Source: Panaeolus papilionaceus (taxonomy: Eukaryota; Basidiomycota; Agaricomycetes; Agaricales). Taken from it: DNA of 64,000 nucleotides. Of the stretch, positions 48,116 to 58,595 are shown one piece after another (the first letter of the stretch is position 1; each line of letters starts with the position of its first letter). The stretch spans positions 744,001 through 808,000 of the forward strand of contig JADNRZ010000017.1 of assembly GCA_015501605.1 (NCBI GenBank), given 5' to 3'. Under the pieces are notes generated by a model. It worked only from the letters and a program-made list of their open reading frames with translations, was not told the DNA's origin and made no database searches. The translations under genes and the position numbers were made by a program.

Positions 48116-48490
48116 ATGTTCGCCAAGCTCGCCATCGTCTTCCTCCTTGCTACCGCCGTTATTGCCACCCCCATCGACTCCAGCTGCAACGTAGGTTCCG
48201 TCCAATGCTGTAACTCGATGCACACCCCCGGAAGTTATAGCGAGAGCGCCATCGCTGCCCTTGTTGGTGTTAACGTTCAAGACATCACCGGCCAAGTCGG
48301 TCTGCAGTGCAACCCCATCACTGGCATTGGTGCAGGTACTGGCGCCAACTGGTAAGTGAATCATGTTTGATGATTCGACTTTATTTGCTCATGCTACGTG
48401 TTTAGCGCTTCCTCTCCCGTCTGCTGTGAGAAGAACTTCAGTAACCAGCTTGTTGGTGTCAACTGCACACCCGTCACCGTCGGTGCCTAA
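48116..48490 (+). CDS. Class I hydrophobin (copy B)
   Basis: 106 residues in two exons: 48116-48351 and 48406-48490. It has the same intron position and phase as copy A. A signal peptide (MFAKLAIVFLLATAVIA) is followed by the eight cysteines (CNVGSVQCC, LQC, ANC, VCCEKNF, VNC). The core VQDITGQVG and GIGAGTGAN are identical between the copies; the N-terminal loop (MHTPGSYSESAIAALVG) differs, which in class I hydrophobins often alters surface behaviour. Divergent from copy A. Confidence 0.95.
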
Positions 48491-48589
48491 GTTCACCATA
48501 CACGCCATTACGATTCGGAAGAGTAGATAGTATAGAGCATGTAGCAATCACTTTAACGAATATACCCGCATTCATCTCTGATTTCCCGG

Positions 48590-50276
48590 CTACGTGAGTG
48601 AATAAAAATCGACCTCATTCTGGTCAGAAGCTTCGTAAACATTACAACCGACAAGAGAGAGCCATTCTTGTAGTTGCTTCTCCTTATCAGAGGCAAGTAT
48701 TGGGGTTGTCAGATTTGAATATGCGGAAGGTGATGTCGTAGTCGTTCGTATCAGTGACCCGAATCTGCGTGGCGATGTCGGACTAGGTTGATTCGGACGA
48801 GGTGAAAGTTGACGAGTTGGTAGGCTGAGCATGACTTTCGGTAGTGTTTGTCGCGACGAACCGTATTCAACGACACGAATGAATTGCTGATGTGACAGAT
48901 TAGGGGCCAACTCGGTCAGAATGGCTAGTTTCAGTTCGTTGGGGAGTATTGAAAAACTGGTATAATTGATAGTCAATCCTTGGAGGGTTGCATCAACTGC
49001 GGAAATAGGATGTAGCAGCGGCTCGGTGGTGACAGGGTCGTGAATCAAAGATGTGGAATGTGATGGAACGCTGCTGTGTATTGGTTTCGACATCAGCACT
49101 CGAGTGGCCTTGAGCAGTTCTAAAGCCTGGTCCTTAATGTTGGACTTGAGAAAATAGTTCCTCATAAGATACCTGCTTCGAATTTGTTCGAGCATGCGAT
49201 AGCTGGCAGCGTTAGCGATCTCACTGCTGGAAGAGCCCTCCTCCTCGTCATCATTATCTGACGAGCTTCCACCGATTTCCAACCCTTCATCAGAATTGGC
49301 ATAAAGCTCGACCACCTCAAGTGAGTAACAGTGTCGAAGCGCGTTCACGATGTGTCTGATGCCCTTGACGCCCAGCTGGTTGGCGTTGGCATTGAATTTG
49401 ACCAATCGACAAGGAGGAGAGGTGTGGGTGAAATATTTGCCCAGAGCTTTCCCATCTTTCGAAGTCATGCCGATCATAGAGAGGCCCAGTTCGCGGAGTG
49501 AGGATATGTTATGGAGAAGAGAAATGAGGGTGCGTCGGAATGCAGGAGAGAGCGGGTTGTTGGAAAGGACGAGTGTTTGGAGTGATTGAGAAGGTGTAGA
49601 GGTGATAGACTGGATGAAATCTCTCGCCAATTCAGAGTTCCCGATGATGAGATTCTGTGCAGAGAATCTATCAAACCGAATTCGCATGTAGTGTGCCACA
49701 CGATAAATGACATACCCGACGAAGGTCCAATATCCTAAGCATTGTGTCTGATGAATCACTCTGCCTGCTGGAATGCCAGGATATCAAAGCGCCGAATCCA
49801 GAGTCGCTCATGTTGACACTCCATAGGTCTATTGTGATGAACAGAGTCGGAAATTTCTGGGGTCGCTGTAGTAGCGTCGATGTATCCTGTGTGGGTCGCC
49901 CACCCGTCTGATTTCCTGTAAAACGAGGTTTTTGAGGACACTCAGATAGACCTATCCCGTGAGAGATATCTCATGTTAAGCTCGAGACCATTGACTCTTC
50001 CCATCATGGAGTACATACCATGATTTGCATGCTGCTCAACAGCAACGGGGTCGATTTCGCCGTCCAGATAACGGAACAAGAGAGAACACCCAGCATCCCC
50101 TATATCGTAAAACTTGCAGCTCAGTCCTCCATTATCAAAAATTAATTCGCCGCTCTCCAAAATTCTGGCAAGGTATGCTAGATCCCTAAAGAATCACATC
50201 TAAGCATTCGATGTTAGACAGATGCTATTACATACCTTTCTTCTATCTTTGAGTTAAGGACTGTTGAGGTCGTCAT
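48590..50276 (-). CDS. RNI-like leucine-rich repeat protein
   Basis: 502 residues in four exons: 50276-50236, 50185-50019, 49951-49716, 49654-48590. The N-terminus (DLAYLARILESGELIFDNGG, YDIGDAGCSLLFRYLDGE) and the LRR-like segments LRILDLRR, LQTLVLSNNPLSP, LRELGLSMIGM, LVKFNANANQLGVKG and LEVVELYANSDEG fit the ribonuclease-inhibitor-type repeat proteins common in Agaricomycetes. An acidic Ser/Glu/Asp insert follows, then a helical C-terminal half ending FYSLT. Its role is unknown, probably protein-protein interaction. The exon 4 acceptor (TGCACAG) was picked because it keeps the LRR frame; exon 3 is the least certain. Confidence 0.75.
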
Positions 50277-51139
50277 TAGGCTTATGGGTTGTTAGCTCGG
50301 TAGTCAAAACTTATATGTGGCAAGGATTAGGTCTGGCTATTAAGAGCGCAAATTCGTCGGACGTGGTCGACATGGGAGTAAGTCGGACGATGGCTGTTTG
50401 AGGCATTGCTGGAATGACCTTGATAATGCCGGAGTCCGGACCACTGCCAGCTGTTGCTGTGAGTGTCATGTGACTTTCACTTGCGATGCTAGGCTCAGGC
50501 TCAGGCTGCGTCAGGGGTTTCTCAACTTTCTGATAACGTTCTGTTTTTTCAGTGCCGAGTCGGGTCGAATCATCGTTATACCGCCGAAAGAAATATGCCT
50601 GTTTCCTGGAGTGTCTGTGTAAAATGCCTCTCCATCCTCCGGAATGGTCAGCTATGACCCGCTCTACAACGACGACCTTTTCGAACCAGCGCCTCATTCA
50701 TGAATCATGGGAGTCAGGACTACCTCGATTCTGGCTTTACCTTTGAAACTGGATTCTCTAGTCACTGGCTATCTGAGGCAAGTAATATTTACTATTGTCC
50801 TGTCTCTGCTTTTATTGATAACTTATTCTTTCGACCCAAAAATTCCATAACCTTATAGAAATGATCATCTGTGGAGAACCAGAATCAGGTCTATCAGCAC
50901 TAGAAAAAGCTCTCTGACCGGTGACCTATTTAGGGCTATGTATATTGCATAATTGGAAAGACGAAGATCCAGTACGACTTCTGCCCCACAAACTACGCAC
51001 TGCAGGTCATTTCTTCCTAGCGAGCACATGGGAAGTGTCTATTTCAATACACACATGAGAAAGAATTCAAATCCGAGTCCGACGGCTCTGCCTCCCCATC
51101 TCCCATCAACGACGCATAATTTACAGCCAATCTGCCTCA
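50277..51139. other. Intergenic, with one weak minus-strand open frame
   Basis: About 860 bp. A 128-codon minus-strand frame at 50697-50311 (MRRWFEKVVVVERV start, PEPEPS repeat) has plausible codon use but matches no family and ends 35 bp before the LRR gene's start; I do not call it a gene. The rest is promoter DNA for the permease. Confidence 0.4.
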
Positions 51140-53874
51140 ATGAGCGATTTACCATCCAATCCCAAGGCAAACGTGAAAGATGCGAGGATGGAAGCCGATG
51201 AAGCTGAACTTGCTCGAATGGGGTATAAGCAAGAGTTGAAGTATGTGGCTCTCTATTCTTATCGTTGGGCGAAAAAGCTTATCGGCGCTGCGTTACAGAC
51301 GAGAGTTGGGACTTATGCAGGTATAAAGACTGCTTTGACGCGTTTTTATTGAGGCTGAACGTGATGCGGTGTTCGCTGAATAGAACTTCGGGGTATGTAC
51401 TAGGAAGTGATGGCCTGAAATCTCCGAGAGTACTCATCAGTATCGTGCTATCTTCAGGTATCGTTCTCTATTATTTCTGTCATCACTGGTATACCCTCTT
51501 TATTTCTTTATGGGCTTGTAAGTATCAACCCTTTTGGCGTTCGAATGCTTGTCTCTGATGTCTTGTAGAACACTGGTGGACCAGCGGTTATGGTATGGGG
51601 ATGGGTCGTAGTTTGTTCGTTGTCTACTAATCGTTCATCCATGTCGACGCTTATCGCACCCCACTTCTAGCCTGTTTTACGATGCTTGTAGGGCTCGCTA
51701 TGGCTGGTATGTTTTGCTGGCATATTTTTCATTCATCCACTCACTACACCGAATTAAGAAATATGCAGGTGAACATCCTCTCACTCGGGTCTTATTGCAT
51801 GTTTTCTTGACAATAGACTTGACATGTAGCGCACATCCTACATCAGGGGGTCCATATTTCTGGGCTGCAATGCTTTCGAAGAAGGGAAACGCACCATTAG
51901 CGTCTTGGATAACAGGTTCGTGCGGTATTTCCATTTCTGTTATTGAAAGTCTTGTTGTTGCGCCACACTGGCTTGGTGTCGATCATCGAGCTAACAAGTA
52001 TTTAGGCTGGTTCAATCTTCTGGGACAAGTTGCCGTAACAACTGGGATCAGGTAAAGGAAAAACATACGATTCTACCTTCTCCCATGCTTGACATATTTC
52101 ATTCAGTTTCGCATGTGCCAATTTCATCTCCACCGCTTGCACGCTGGGTACTTCGTTCGAGCCAACCCCAAAAACGACCATCGGTATCTATGCAGCTGTT
52201 CTATTCAGCCAAGGATTGACGAACACATTTGGTGTGAGCCTTTTGCACTACCTTAATAATATCTCTGTATGGTGGCACGCCGTTGGAACATTCTCGCTTG
52301 TCGTTGCTATTTTGGCCAAGGCTCCGACGCATCAATCTGGAAGTTTCGTATTTCGCCAGTTCATTGATAACACTGGTGCGGACGGGTTTGGATGGGGTGA
52401 TAGGGCGAGTCATGTCTACGTTGTAGTTGTTGGGGTAGGTTTTTCTATGCTTGCTCTGAGATACGTTTACGGGATTGATTGTCCTACAGATTTTGATGGC
52501 CCAATACACCTTAACTGGTGAGTTGGCCTCGTTTGATCCGATCCAGAATCAACGCCTAGATCTTATAAACATTTAGGCTTCGACGCAAGCGCTCATATGA
52601 CGGAAGAAACCACTAACGCTGCAATGTCAGGCAGTATCGGTATTGTTATGGCCATCGGCGTCTCCGCACTACTTGGATGGTTCCTCATTCTAGGCTTGCT
52701 TTTCTCGATGCAAGACTTAGAAGGCACTCTTGCGAGCCATACAGGTCAGCCAGTTACGCAGATCTTTCTGGATACAGTGGGAGAAAAGGGGGCCATTGTG
52801 CTGATGGTAGCATCACTTCTTGTACGAAAATTAAGATGATGCGTGAGTGCTCACAGCGCTTTTCGACAGGTTATTGTCATTGGAGCCATGTACTTCTGCG
52901 GGTAAGTCTATCAAAGAACATTTATCCGGGTTATGTTCTCTGGTTCTGACATCGGAATGATAGCACCTTCTCGATCACATCCAACTCTCGAATGATGTAT
53001 GCATTCGCTCGAGATGGGGGTATCCCTGGATCGAAGTTCTTTGCGCAGGTTAGCCCTCAGTGGAAGTCGCCTATTCGAACCGGTGAGCAGCATTTTCCCT
53101 CACATTTTTTCTCCTGACGAGGAAATGGCCCAATCATCTCGATTTCATTTTTTTAGTCTGGTTAGCCTGTACACTCAGCTTCATTCTGGGGTTACCGAGT
53201 CTTGGGAGTTCGGTTGCTTTCGCAGCTGCTACCTCGATAGCGACGATCGGGTTGTATATCTCATATGGTTTGTTCCTCTCAGTAGCGACTACCCGTCTCG
53301 GTAAACTAACATATTGGCTACTTTCCGTCTCTAGCTATTCCCATTGCGCTCCGAGTCATCTACAGTTCGAACTTTGTCCGTGGTCCCTTTCACCTTCGAT
53401 CGTTCTCATTTCCTGTGGCGATCGGCGCTGTCATTTGGATAGGATTCATCTCCATTGCGTTTATTCTGCCACAAGTTAATGTGAGTTCTTCACTTGGCTA
53501 TGTTAGACATTCGACACGATTCGACATTGGATTATTGGACTGACCTGCTCTACTCTGTCATGCAGCCGGTCGATTCACAAACATTCAATTATTCGATAGT
53601 GGCGGTTGGAATTGTTGTTGTCTATAGTATCGGATTTTGGGTGATTAGTGCGAGAAAGTGGTTTACTGGACCTGTCAAGCAAATTGAAGGTGAGCACGCA
53701 TCGCTACTCAAATTTTGGATCGCAGGAAGAGATAACTCATATTACCAAATTCAAAACCTAGCTGAAGGAATGGGTATCGATGTTATGGACCCAGCTAATG
53801 CGGACAAGTTCGAAAAGATGCCTGCTACCTCTACTGTTTCGACGTACTCGAAGAAGGCTGAAGATGTTGCTTAG
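51140..53874 (+). CDS. Amino-acid/GABA-type permease (APC superfamily)
   Basis: Plasma-membrane (or organellar) transporter of amino acids, GABA or choline, with 12 predicted spans. About 18 exons; early ones are 51140-51240, 51299-51320, 51384-51392, 51458-51517, 51569-51614, 51671-51706, 51759-51768, 51830-51915, 52006-52051, 52107-52434, 52490-52517, 52577-52806 and 52870-52901. Family signatures: MGYKQELKRELGLMQNFGVSFS, the span-1 GIPSLFLYGL loop, CSAHPTSGGPYFWAAMLS, GFDASAHMTEETTNAA (the Glu-rich loop typical of fungal GABA/choline permeases), SRMMYAFARDGGIPGS and the terminal GIDVMDPANADKF. Two exons are tiny: 9 nt (NFG) and 10 nt (EIC). The exon 5 donor (GTTCGT at 51615) is the weakest site. 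The hydrophilic N-terminus is cytosolic. Confidence 0.9.
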
Positions 53875-55005
53875 AGGAATGCTATGATAACGATGATTAC
53901 GATTTTACGGTTTAACTTTGTTAGTCTTTTTCTCTGGGCTGTTCTGGTCTATACATAAATTTCTTTGTACACACGTTATGAGCTTGTAATTCACTTCCCA
54001 TCCGGCTGTCGCATTTTTGCACAAGAGGTGATGTGCTAAGCACCCCTATCTTGAAATGACGTACAAAGCTATCCAAACACAGGTGCATGACCGTATGGCG
54101 GCCATTTCCAATTCGTCTTGCCTCCTCCCGTATTCTTCATGTCCTTGTTACTCAGGGTATTCATCAACTTTGACTCCCTTCTGCGTAGTCTTGCTTTTGT
54201 TTGTGGATTTCGTCATTCATTGTTAGCAGCCTCAATGCGAGGTTCTTATTTGCTTCAACCTCGTCCTCGCACGGCGCTGTTATCTGGCTAATGCTCGTGG
54301 TTGATCATCTTGGACCAGTGCCAAATGGAATGTTTGAATTTTTCGCTTTGACAATTTGGAGCTGTTTGGTACTGTCCATCGCAGCCACGAACCTAGCCCG
54401 TATCTAAGCGTTGCGAAGGTACTGATGAGGGTTATCGATATGCAGGGTTGGATCGAGAGTGGGCTGGTTCTGCCAGTGGTCGCTTGTTTGACGCATTGGT
54501 TTTTGTATATACATACATGTAGCGCGTGCTCTTGCGTTTGCTGGGTGATCCCCCCGAAGTACTAAACGAGGATTTGAAGTATTATTTATGACGTTGGTTC
54601 CGAATTTATTATTAAGTTTCTTGAGTGGTATCTCAAAGTTTTAACCCACCTTTTAAACTCCATCCATGTAACTAGTCCTTGGTATCGCCGCGTAAAGCCC
54701 CTATTTCTCATTTACGCACAAAGCCAACCAAACACATCATCATCCCTCTGATCGCGGAATCAATTGAGATCTCTCACTCTTGCTTCCGCCATACCCTCGT
54801 CAGTCAGTGCACGCGCAGTCTATTCTGCTTTGCCATTTTATTTGTTGCTCCTTGGATTTGAATTGTAGGATTGATAGGGCTATTCTTTGGTTGTACGACG
54901 ATATTCAACTGTGATACGACATCACGATTCGCGAGTTGGATAACGACGCGACACCACTGGATAATAGGAACTTGAAGGACATCTAGTAAATTCTTAACTT
55001 GACTT
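53875..55005. other. Intergenic
   Basis: About 1.1 kb: permease 3' end and upstream of the prenyltransferase gene. Short hydrophobic open frames (for example 54201-54407) are not convincing. No RNA gene or repeat seen. Confidence 0.5.
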
Positions 55006-57921
55006 ATGACAACTATGGCTTCTACTTCTACCTCCACCACAGCAACAAAAGACTCGACATCAGAGAGTGTATCTACATCTACGCTGCTCACTGATTTACA
55101 TATTGCTTATATTCAGAATCTAGGCAAGGTGTGTTGTGTTGTATCCCTGTGTCTTTACCCTAACTCACCCTGGTTGTTGTTGTGGTTTTTATTGTGGTTG
55201 TGGCCGTCGGTTTTTGGGGGGTTGGATAGAGCACATCGGATTTGACGTACCATTTGACGGCGCATTTACGGCTAAATGCGATTTATTGGGGGTATACTGC
55301 GTTGTTGATCATGGGACGGGGAGATGCGTTGGATAGGGATGAGATGATTGAGTTTGTGATGAGGTGTTGGGATAATGAAGAGGGTTTGTTTTATTTACTC
55401 GATTTCTCGCGAGAAGGAGGGTACTAAGACGATGTTTGATGCTTCCTAGGTGGATTCGCAGCCCACCCTGGCCACGATGCGCATTTGCTTTCTACACTGA
55501 GTGCGATTCAGATATTGATTATGCAAGATGCGTTGGATAGAATCGACAAAGAGCGGGTTGTCAAATGTTCGTTTATCCTCCCTTTTTTCCTCAAACCTCT
55601 CCTTAATCACACAACCCTCTCATTCATACAGTCATCTTAGCGCTCCAATCCCCCTCCGGGGTCTTCAAAGGTGACAAGTGGGGCGAAGAGGACACCCGGT
55701 TCCTCTACTGTGCCGCCTCAGCCCTCTCCCTACTCTCATCCCTGCATCTGCTGGACCACGAAAAGACCGTAAACTACCTCGTGCAGTGCAAGAACTACGA
55801 CGGCGGGTTCGGGAGCGTGATTGGTGCGGAGAGTCATGCAGCGAGAGTGTTTGTGTGTGTGGGCGCGTTGGCGATTTTGGGGAGGATGGACGTGGTGGAT
55901 GGGGAGACGCTGGGTTGGTGGCTTGCGGAGAGGCAGTTGCCGAATGGGGGGTTGAATGGGAGGCCGGAGAAGTTGGAAGATGTGAGTTCTGGAATTGATT
56001 GATGAGATTTCTTGCACTTGGGTTTTTGAGCTGACTGGGTGGGCAGGTTTGTTATAGCTTTTGGGTACTCTCTGCGATGGCGATATTGAAGAAGGTGGGG
56101 TGGATTGATGAGAAGAAATTGGTTGCATTTATATTGAGTGCGCAGGTGAGTTTATTCTTTTTTTCCTGTTATTTTATGTTTTCTGGTGCTTAATAAATGA
56201 ACGATATAGGATCCTGAAGGTGGTGGTATCGCTGACCGACCAGGAGATATGCCAGATGTGTTTCATACGCTGTTTGGGGTTGCGGGTGAGTGGTTTTCCA
56301 CCTGCGTTGTTTTAAATCTCTATTTCGTCCTTCCTTCCTTTTCTTCCCGTTCTGCGTTTCGCTTGCTCTCTGTTTTCTATGTTTATCGTTACTGTCCTCC
56401 GTTCTTTTCGTTTTTCGGGTGCACATGTCCTTCCAACGCGCGATCTGGACGTAGGTCTGGAGTGTCTATCCACCTCGCGTTAAACACCAATTTTCTCTCG
56501 TCGTAAAGATTTGGAATCGTTGGTGTATCAAAAGTAACTTCAAAGGCGTGGCCAGGTTACGCTGTCGATAGAACGACGTGTGCTCTTCATTTTCGTCTGG
56601 GATTGTACGGGCTGATGCTGAGCGATCACTTGAAAATTTCGCGCTCTATGGCTTGTTCGTAACAGGAGATCTTGTCTTCCTTCCTTTTCTTTCTCTCGTT
56701 GTTCTGATTTCAATGAAGGAGGAATCCCGTTTGTCCCACTTCATATATCAGCTGGTTGCGTGTACGAGTTTCTTGGGCTTCTTGTTTTGATTCTCCTTGT
56801 TTTTGGAGTTTTGGAGGTTCCCAAGAAGTGCGATTCAATTTCTGTCATTATGCCGGCTGTGATTTTGATCGGGAGACTGGGAAGGTGATGCTGGGCTGGA
56901 TTAGACTGGATTGTAATATTGGGTATCGTGGGCAGCATGCGATGTAACCACAAGAGATGACCGGTTTTGATTGGTGGTAGTTGTATCACACTGGTGTGGT
57001 TGAGACGAATTTGGACATCTCGAGTAGCACTTGTGTTTGACCAGTCTACGAAGTCGGAACCGTGCTTTTTCGGTGGTTGCGAGCTGCAGGGCTGAAGAGA
57101 AGGAGAATTCTAATGGGCTGTGTATGATGGGCGGGGCATTGGGAACTGTTTTGGTCACTTTGGGACGTATTTGGATGGTGATCTTACTCGTGGATTTGTT
57201 GGCGCTTATGCCTCCATCTGCCTATCATTTGGAGTTTTCATCGTCTCAGCTTGACGACTACATATTGTGTTTATCTCACTTATGCCTTTGATGAGGGCGG
57301 TGATTTGGTATAAAGTCACTTTGCCGCTTGTCAGTGGCTGGATTTTTGGATGGCTTGGCTTGTAACTCCAGCTGACACATACACCATGTTCATGACTACA
57401 TCGTTGGTGTGTGATCTACGACCCCTTTTTGTTACGCGGTGACTTTTTGTGTTGAATTGTTATGTGCAATGGGGGGTAGTCAGGCGCGCATATAGCCATG
57501 TAGCACGTCTTTGGCTTGTGTCTGACGGAATGGTGGTTCGATGCGGTAAAACCATCCTTTTGGGTCCTTCTACTTCATTTTCGTTTCATTTCATTTGTGT
57601 TTGTGTGCTATCATTCTGCATGATACATCAACTGCGTCGCTCTGGTTATTCCACATTTCGTATTCTGACTCGCTTCCTTCCTGTATTATCTATCTTGTTT
57701 AATTCGTTTCATCACGCCCCTTTTCATTGCATTACATCATACAATAACTATCATATACTGACCATCCATGTCCCTACGTTTATCAATCAGGACTATCATT
57801 ACTCGGATACCCCAAATTGATCGATTTAGATCCGGTGTATTGTATGCCTGCCGAGGTGATTGAGAAGCGGGGGTTGAGGAAGGAGTGGGAGGGACTGGAG
57901 AGGAGGGATGTGTGGGAGTAG
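55006..57921 (+). CDS. BET2: Rab geranylgeranyltransferase beta subunit (type II, Bet2)
   Basis: Catalytic subunit that attaches geranylgeranyl groups to Rab GTPases with the alpha subunit and Rab escort protein. 349 residues in seven exons: 55006-55128, 55230-55383, 55450-55566, 55632-55981, 56047-56145, 56210-56285, 57791-57921. Zinc ligands Asp248 and Cys250 (EDVCYSFW) and His300 (DVFHTLFG) have the spacing known from rat RabGGTase beta (238, 240, 290). Prenyltransferase repeats include [51 protein letters not shown] and [15 protein letters not shown]. The family-typical C-terminus ([21 protein letters not shown]) lies in the last exon, 1505 nt beyond exon 6. The Ser/Thr-rich N-terminus (about 25 residues) is an extension. 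Confidence 0.93.
56286..57790 (+). other. Unusually long intron (1505 nt) of the BET2 gene
   Basis: The donor GTGAGT at 56286 and acceptor AATCAG at 57785-57790 join in phase to give a normal family C-terminus. Other introns of this gene are 63-101 nt. The intron is T-rich on the sense strand and has only short open frames. I see no terminal repeats or recognised RNA. Confidence 0.75.
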
Positions 57922-58595
57922 AGTAAGGCGGTGGAATCGCGGATTCACAACGGAAGGAAGGTGGTGATCACGGGGGCGAGATGGACGTCAGAGTCGGAGG
58001 AAGACGGCGATGATGAGTGTATGTGGTACGGGATGAGTCGGAGGAGGTGAAGTAAAGTAAAGTGACATGAAGAGATTGGATGCGGTGTAAGTGCGGGTGA
58101 TGGTAGGGGTGTAGAGCGACAGAGTCGGGTTGGATGTACACTATGGTTGTGTCGGGCCCAGGTAGAATCACATATTTAATTTAATTAATTAAAGTTAAAA
58201 TTAAAATTACAAGATGTACAATGAAGTGAATGAAATTGTAAACTGCGTTGTTGTATGTATCCTTGAAAAGGCAAATGACTGGGTTGCTCGAGGTGAGGAT
58301 TCAATGAGGCTGTATGGAATGCAATGCAAGATGCGACACACTGCGGCGTAAATGAAGTGGCGTGTTGTGCATGTGACCGCGTCATAACGAGATTCCAAAA
58401 AAACAGTAAGTTTTCAGGTTATGAATGACTCGGCGTGTGAATATTGTGACCTATTTAGGTATTTGTTTGTTTGTTGTGAATATTTTCTTGTTGTTTTCAA
58501 AAGGTCTGCTCGGATTCGGCGACCCTTGCATCATCATCATCATCGTCTCTTTCAATTCATTCGTTTATTCTCGATAAGCTGGCGCTACGGTAACA
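57922..58595. other. Intergenic, AT-rich palindromic stretch near 58170
   Basis: About 670 bp. A run of TTAA-type sequence at 58171-58208 is strongly AT-rich, probably the 3' end region of BET2. CATCATCATCATCATCATC near 58529 is a short microsatellite in the leader of the next gene. Confidence 0.5.

Noticed and set aside
50311..50697. 128-codon minus-strand open frame with a PEPEPS repeat
   Set aside because: Plausible codon use but no recognisable domain and no promoter or splice support; kept only as a note in the intergenic entry.
54201..54407. Hydrophobic 68-codon plus-strand frame after the permease
   Set aside because: Random hydrophobic content, no family, no splice partner; not part of the permease, which ends in a normal C-terminus at 53874.
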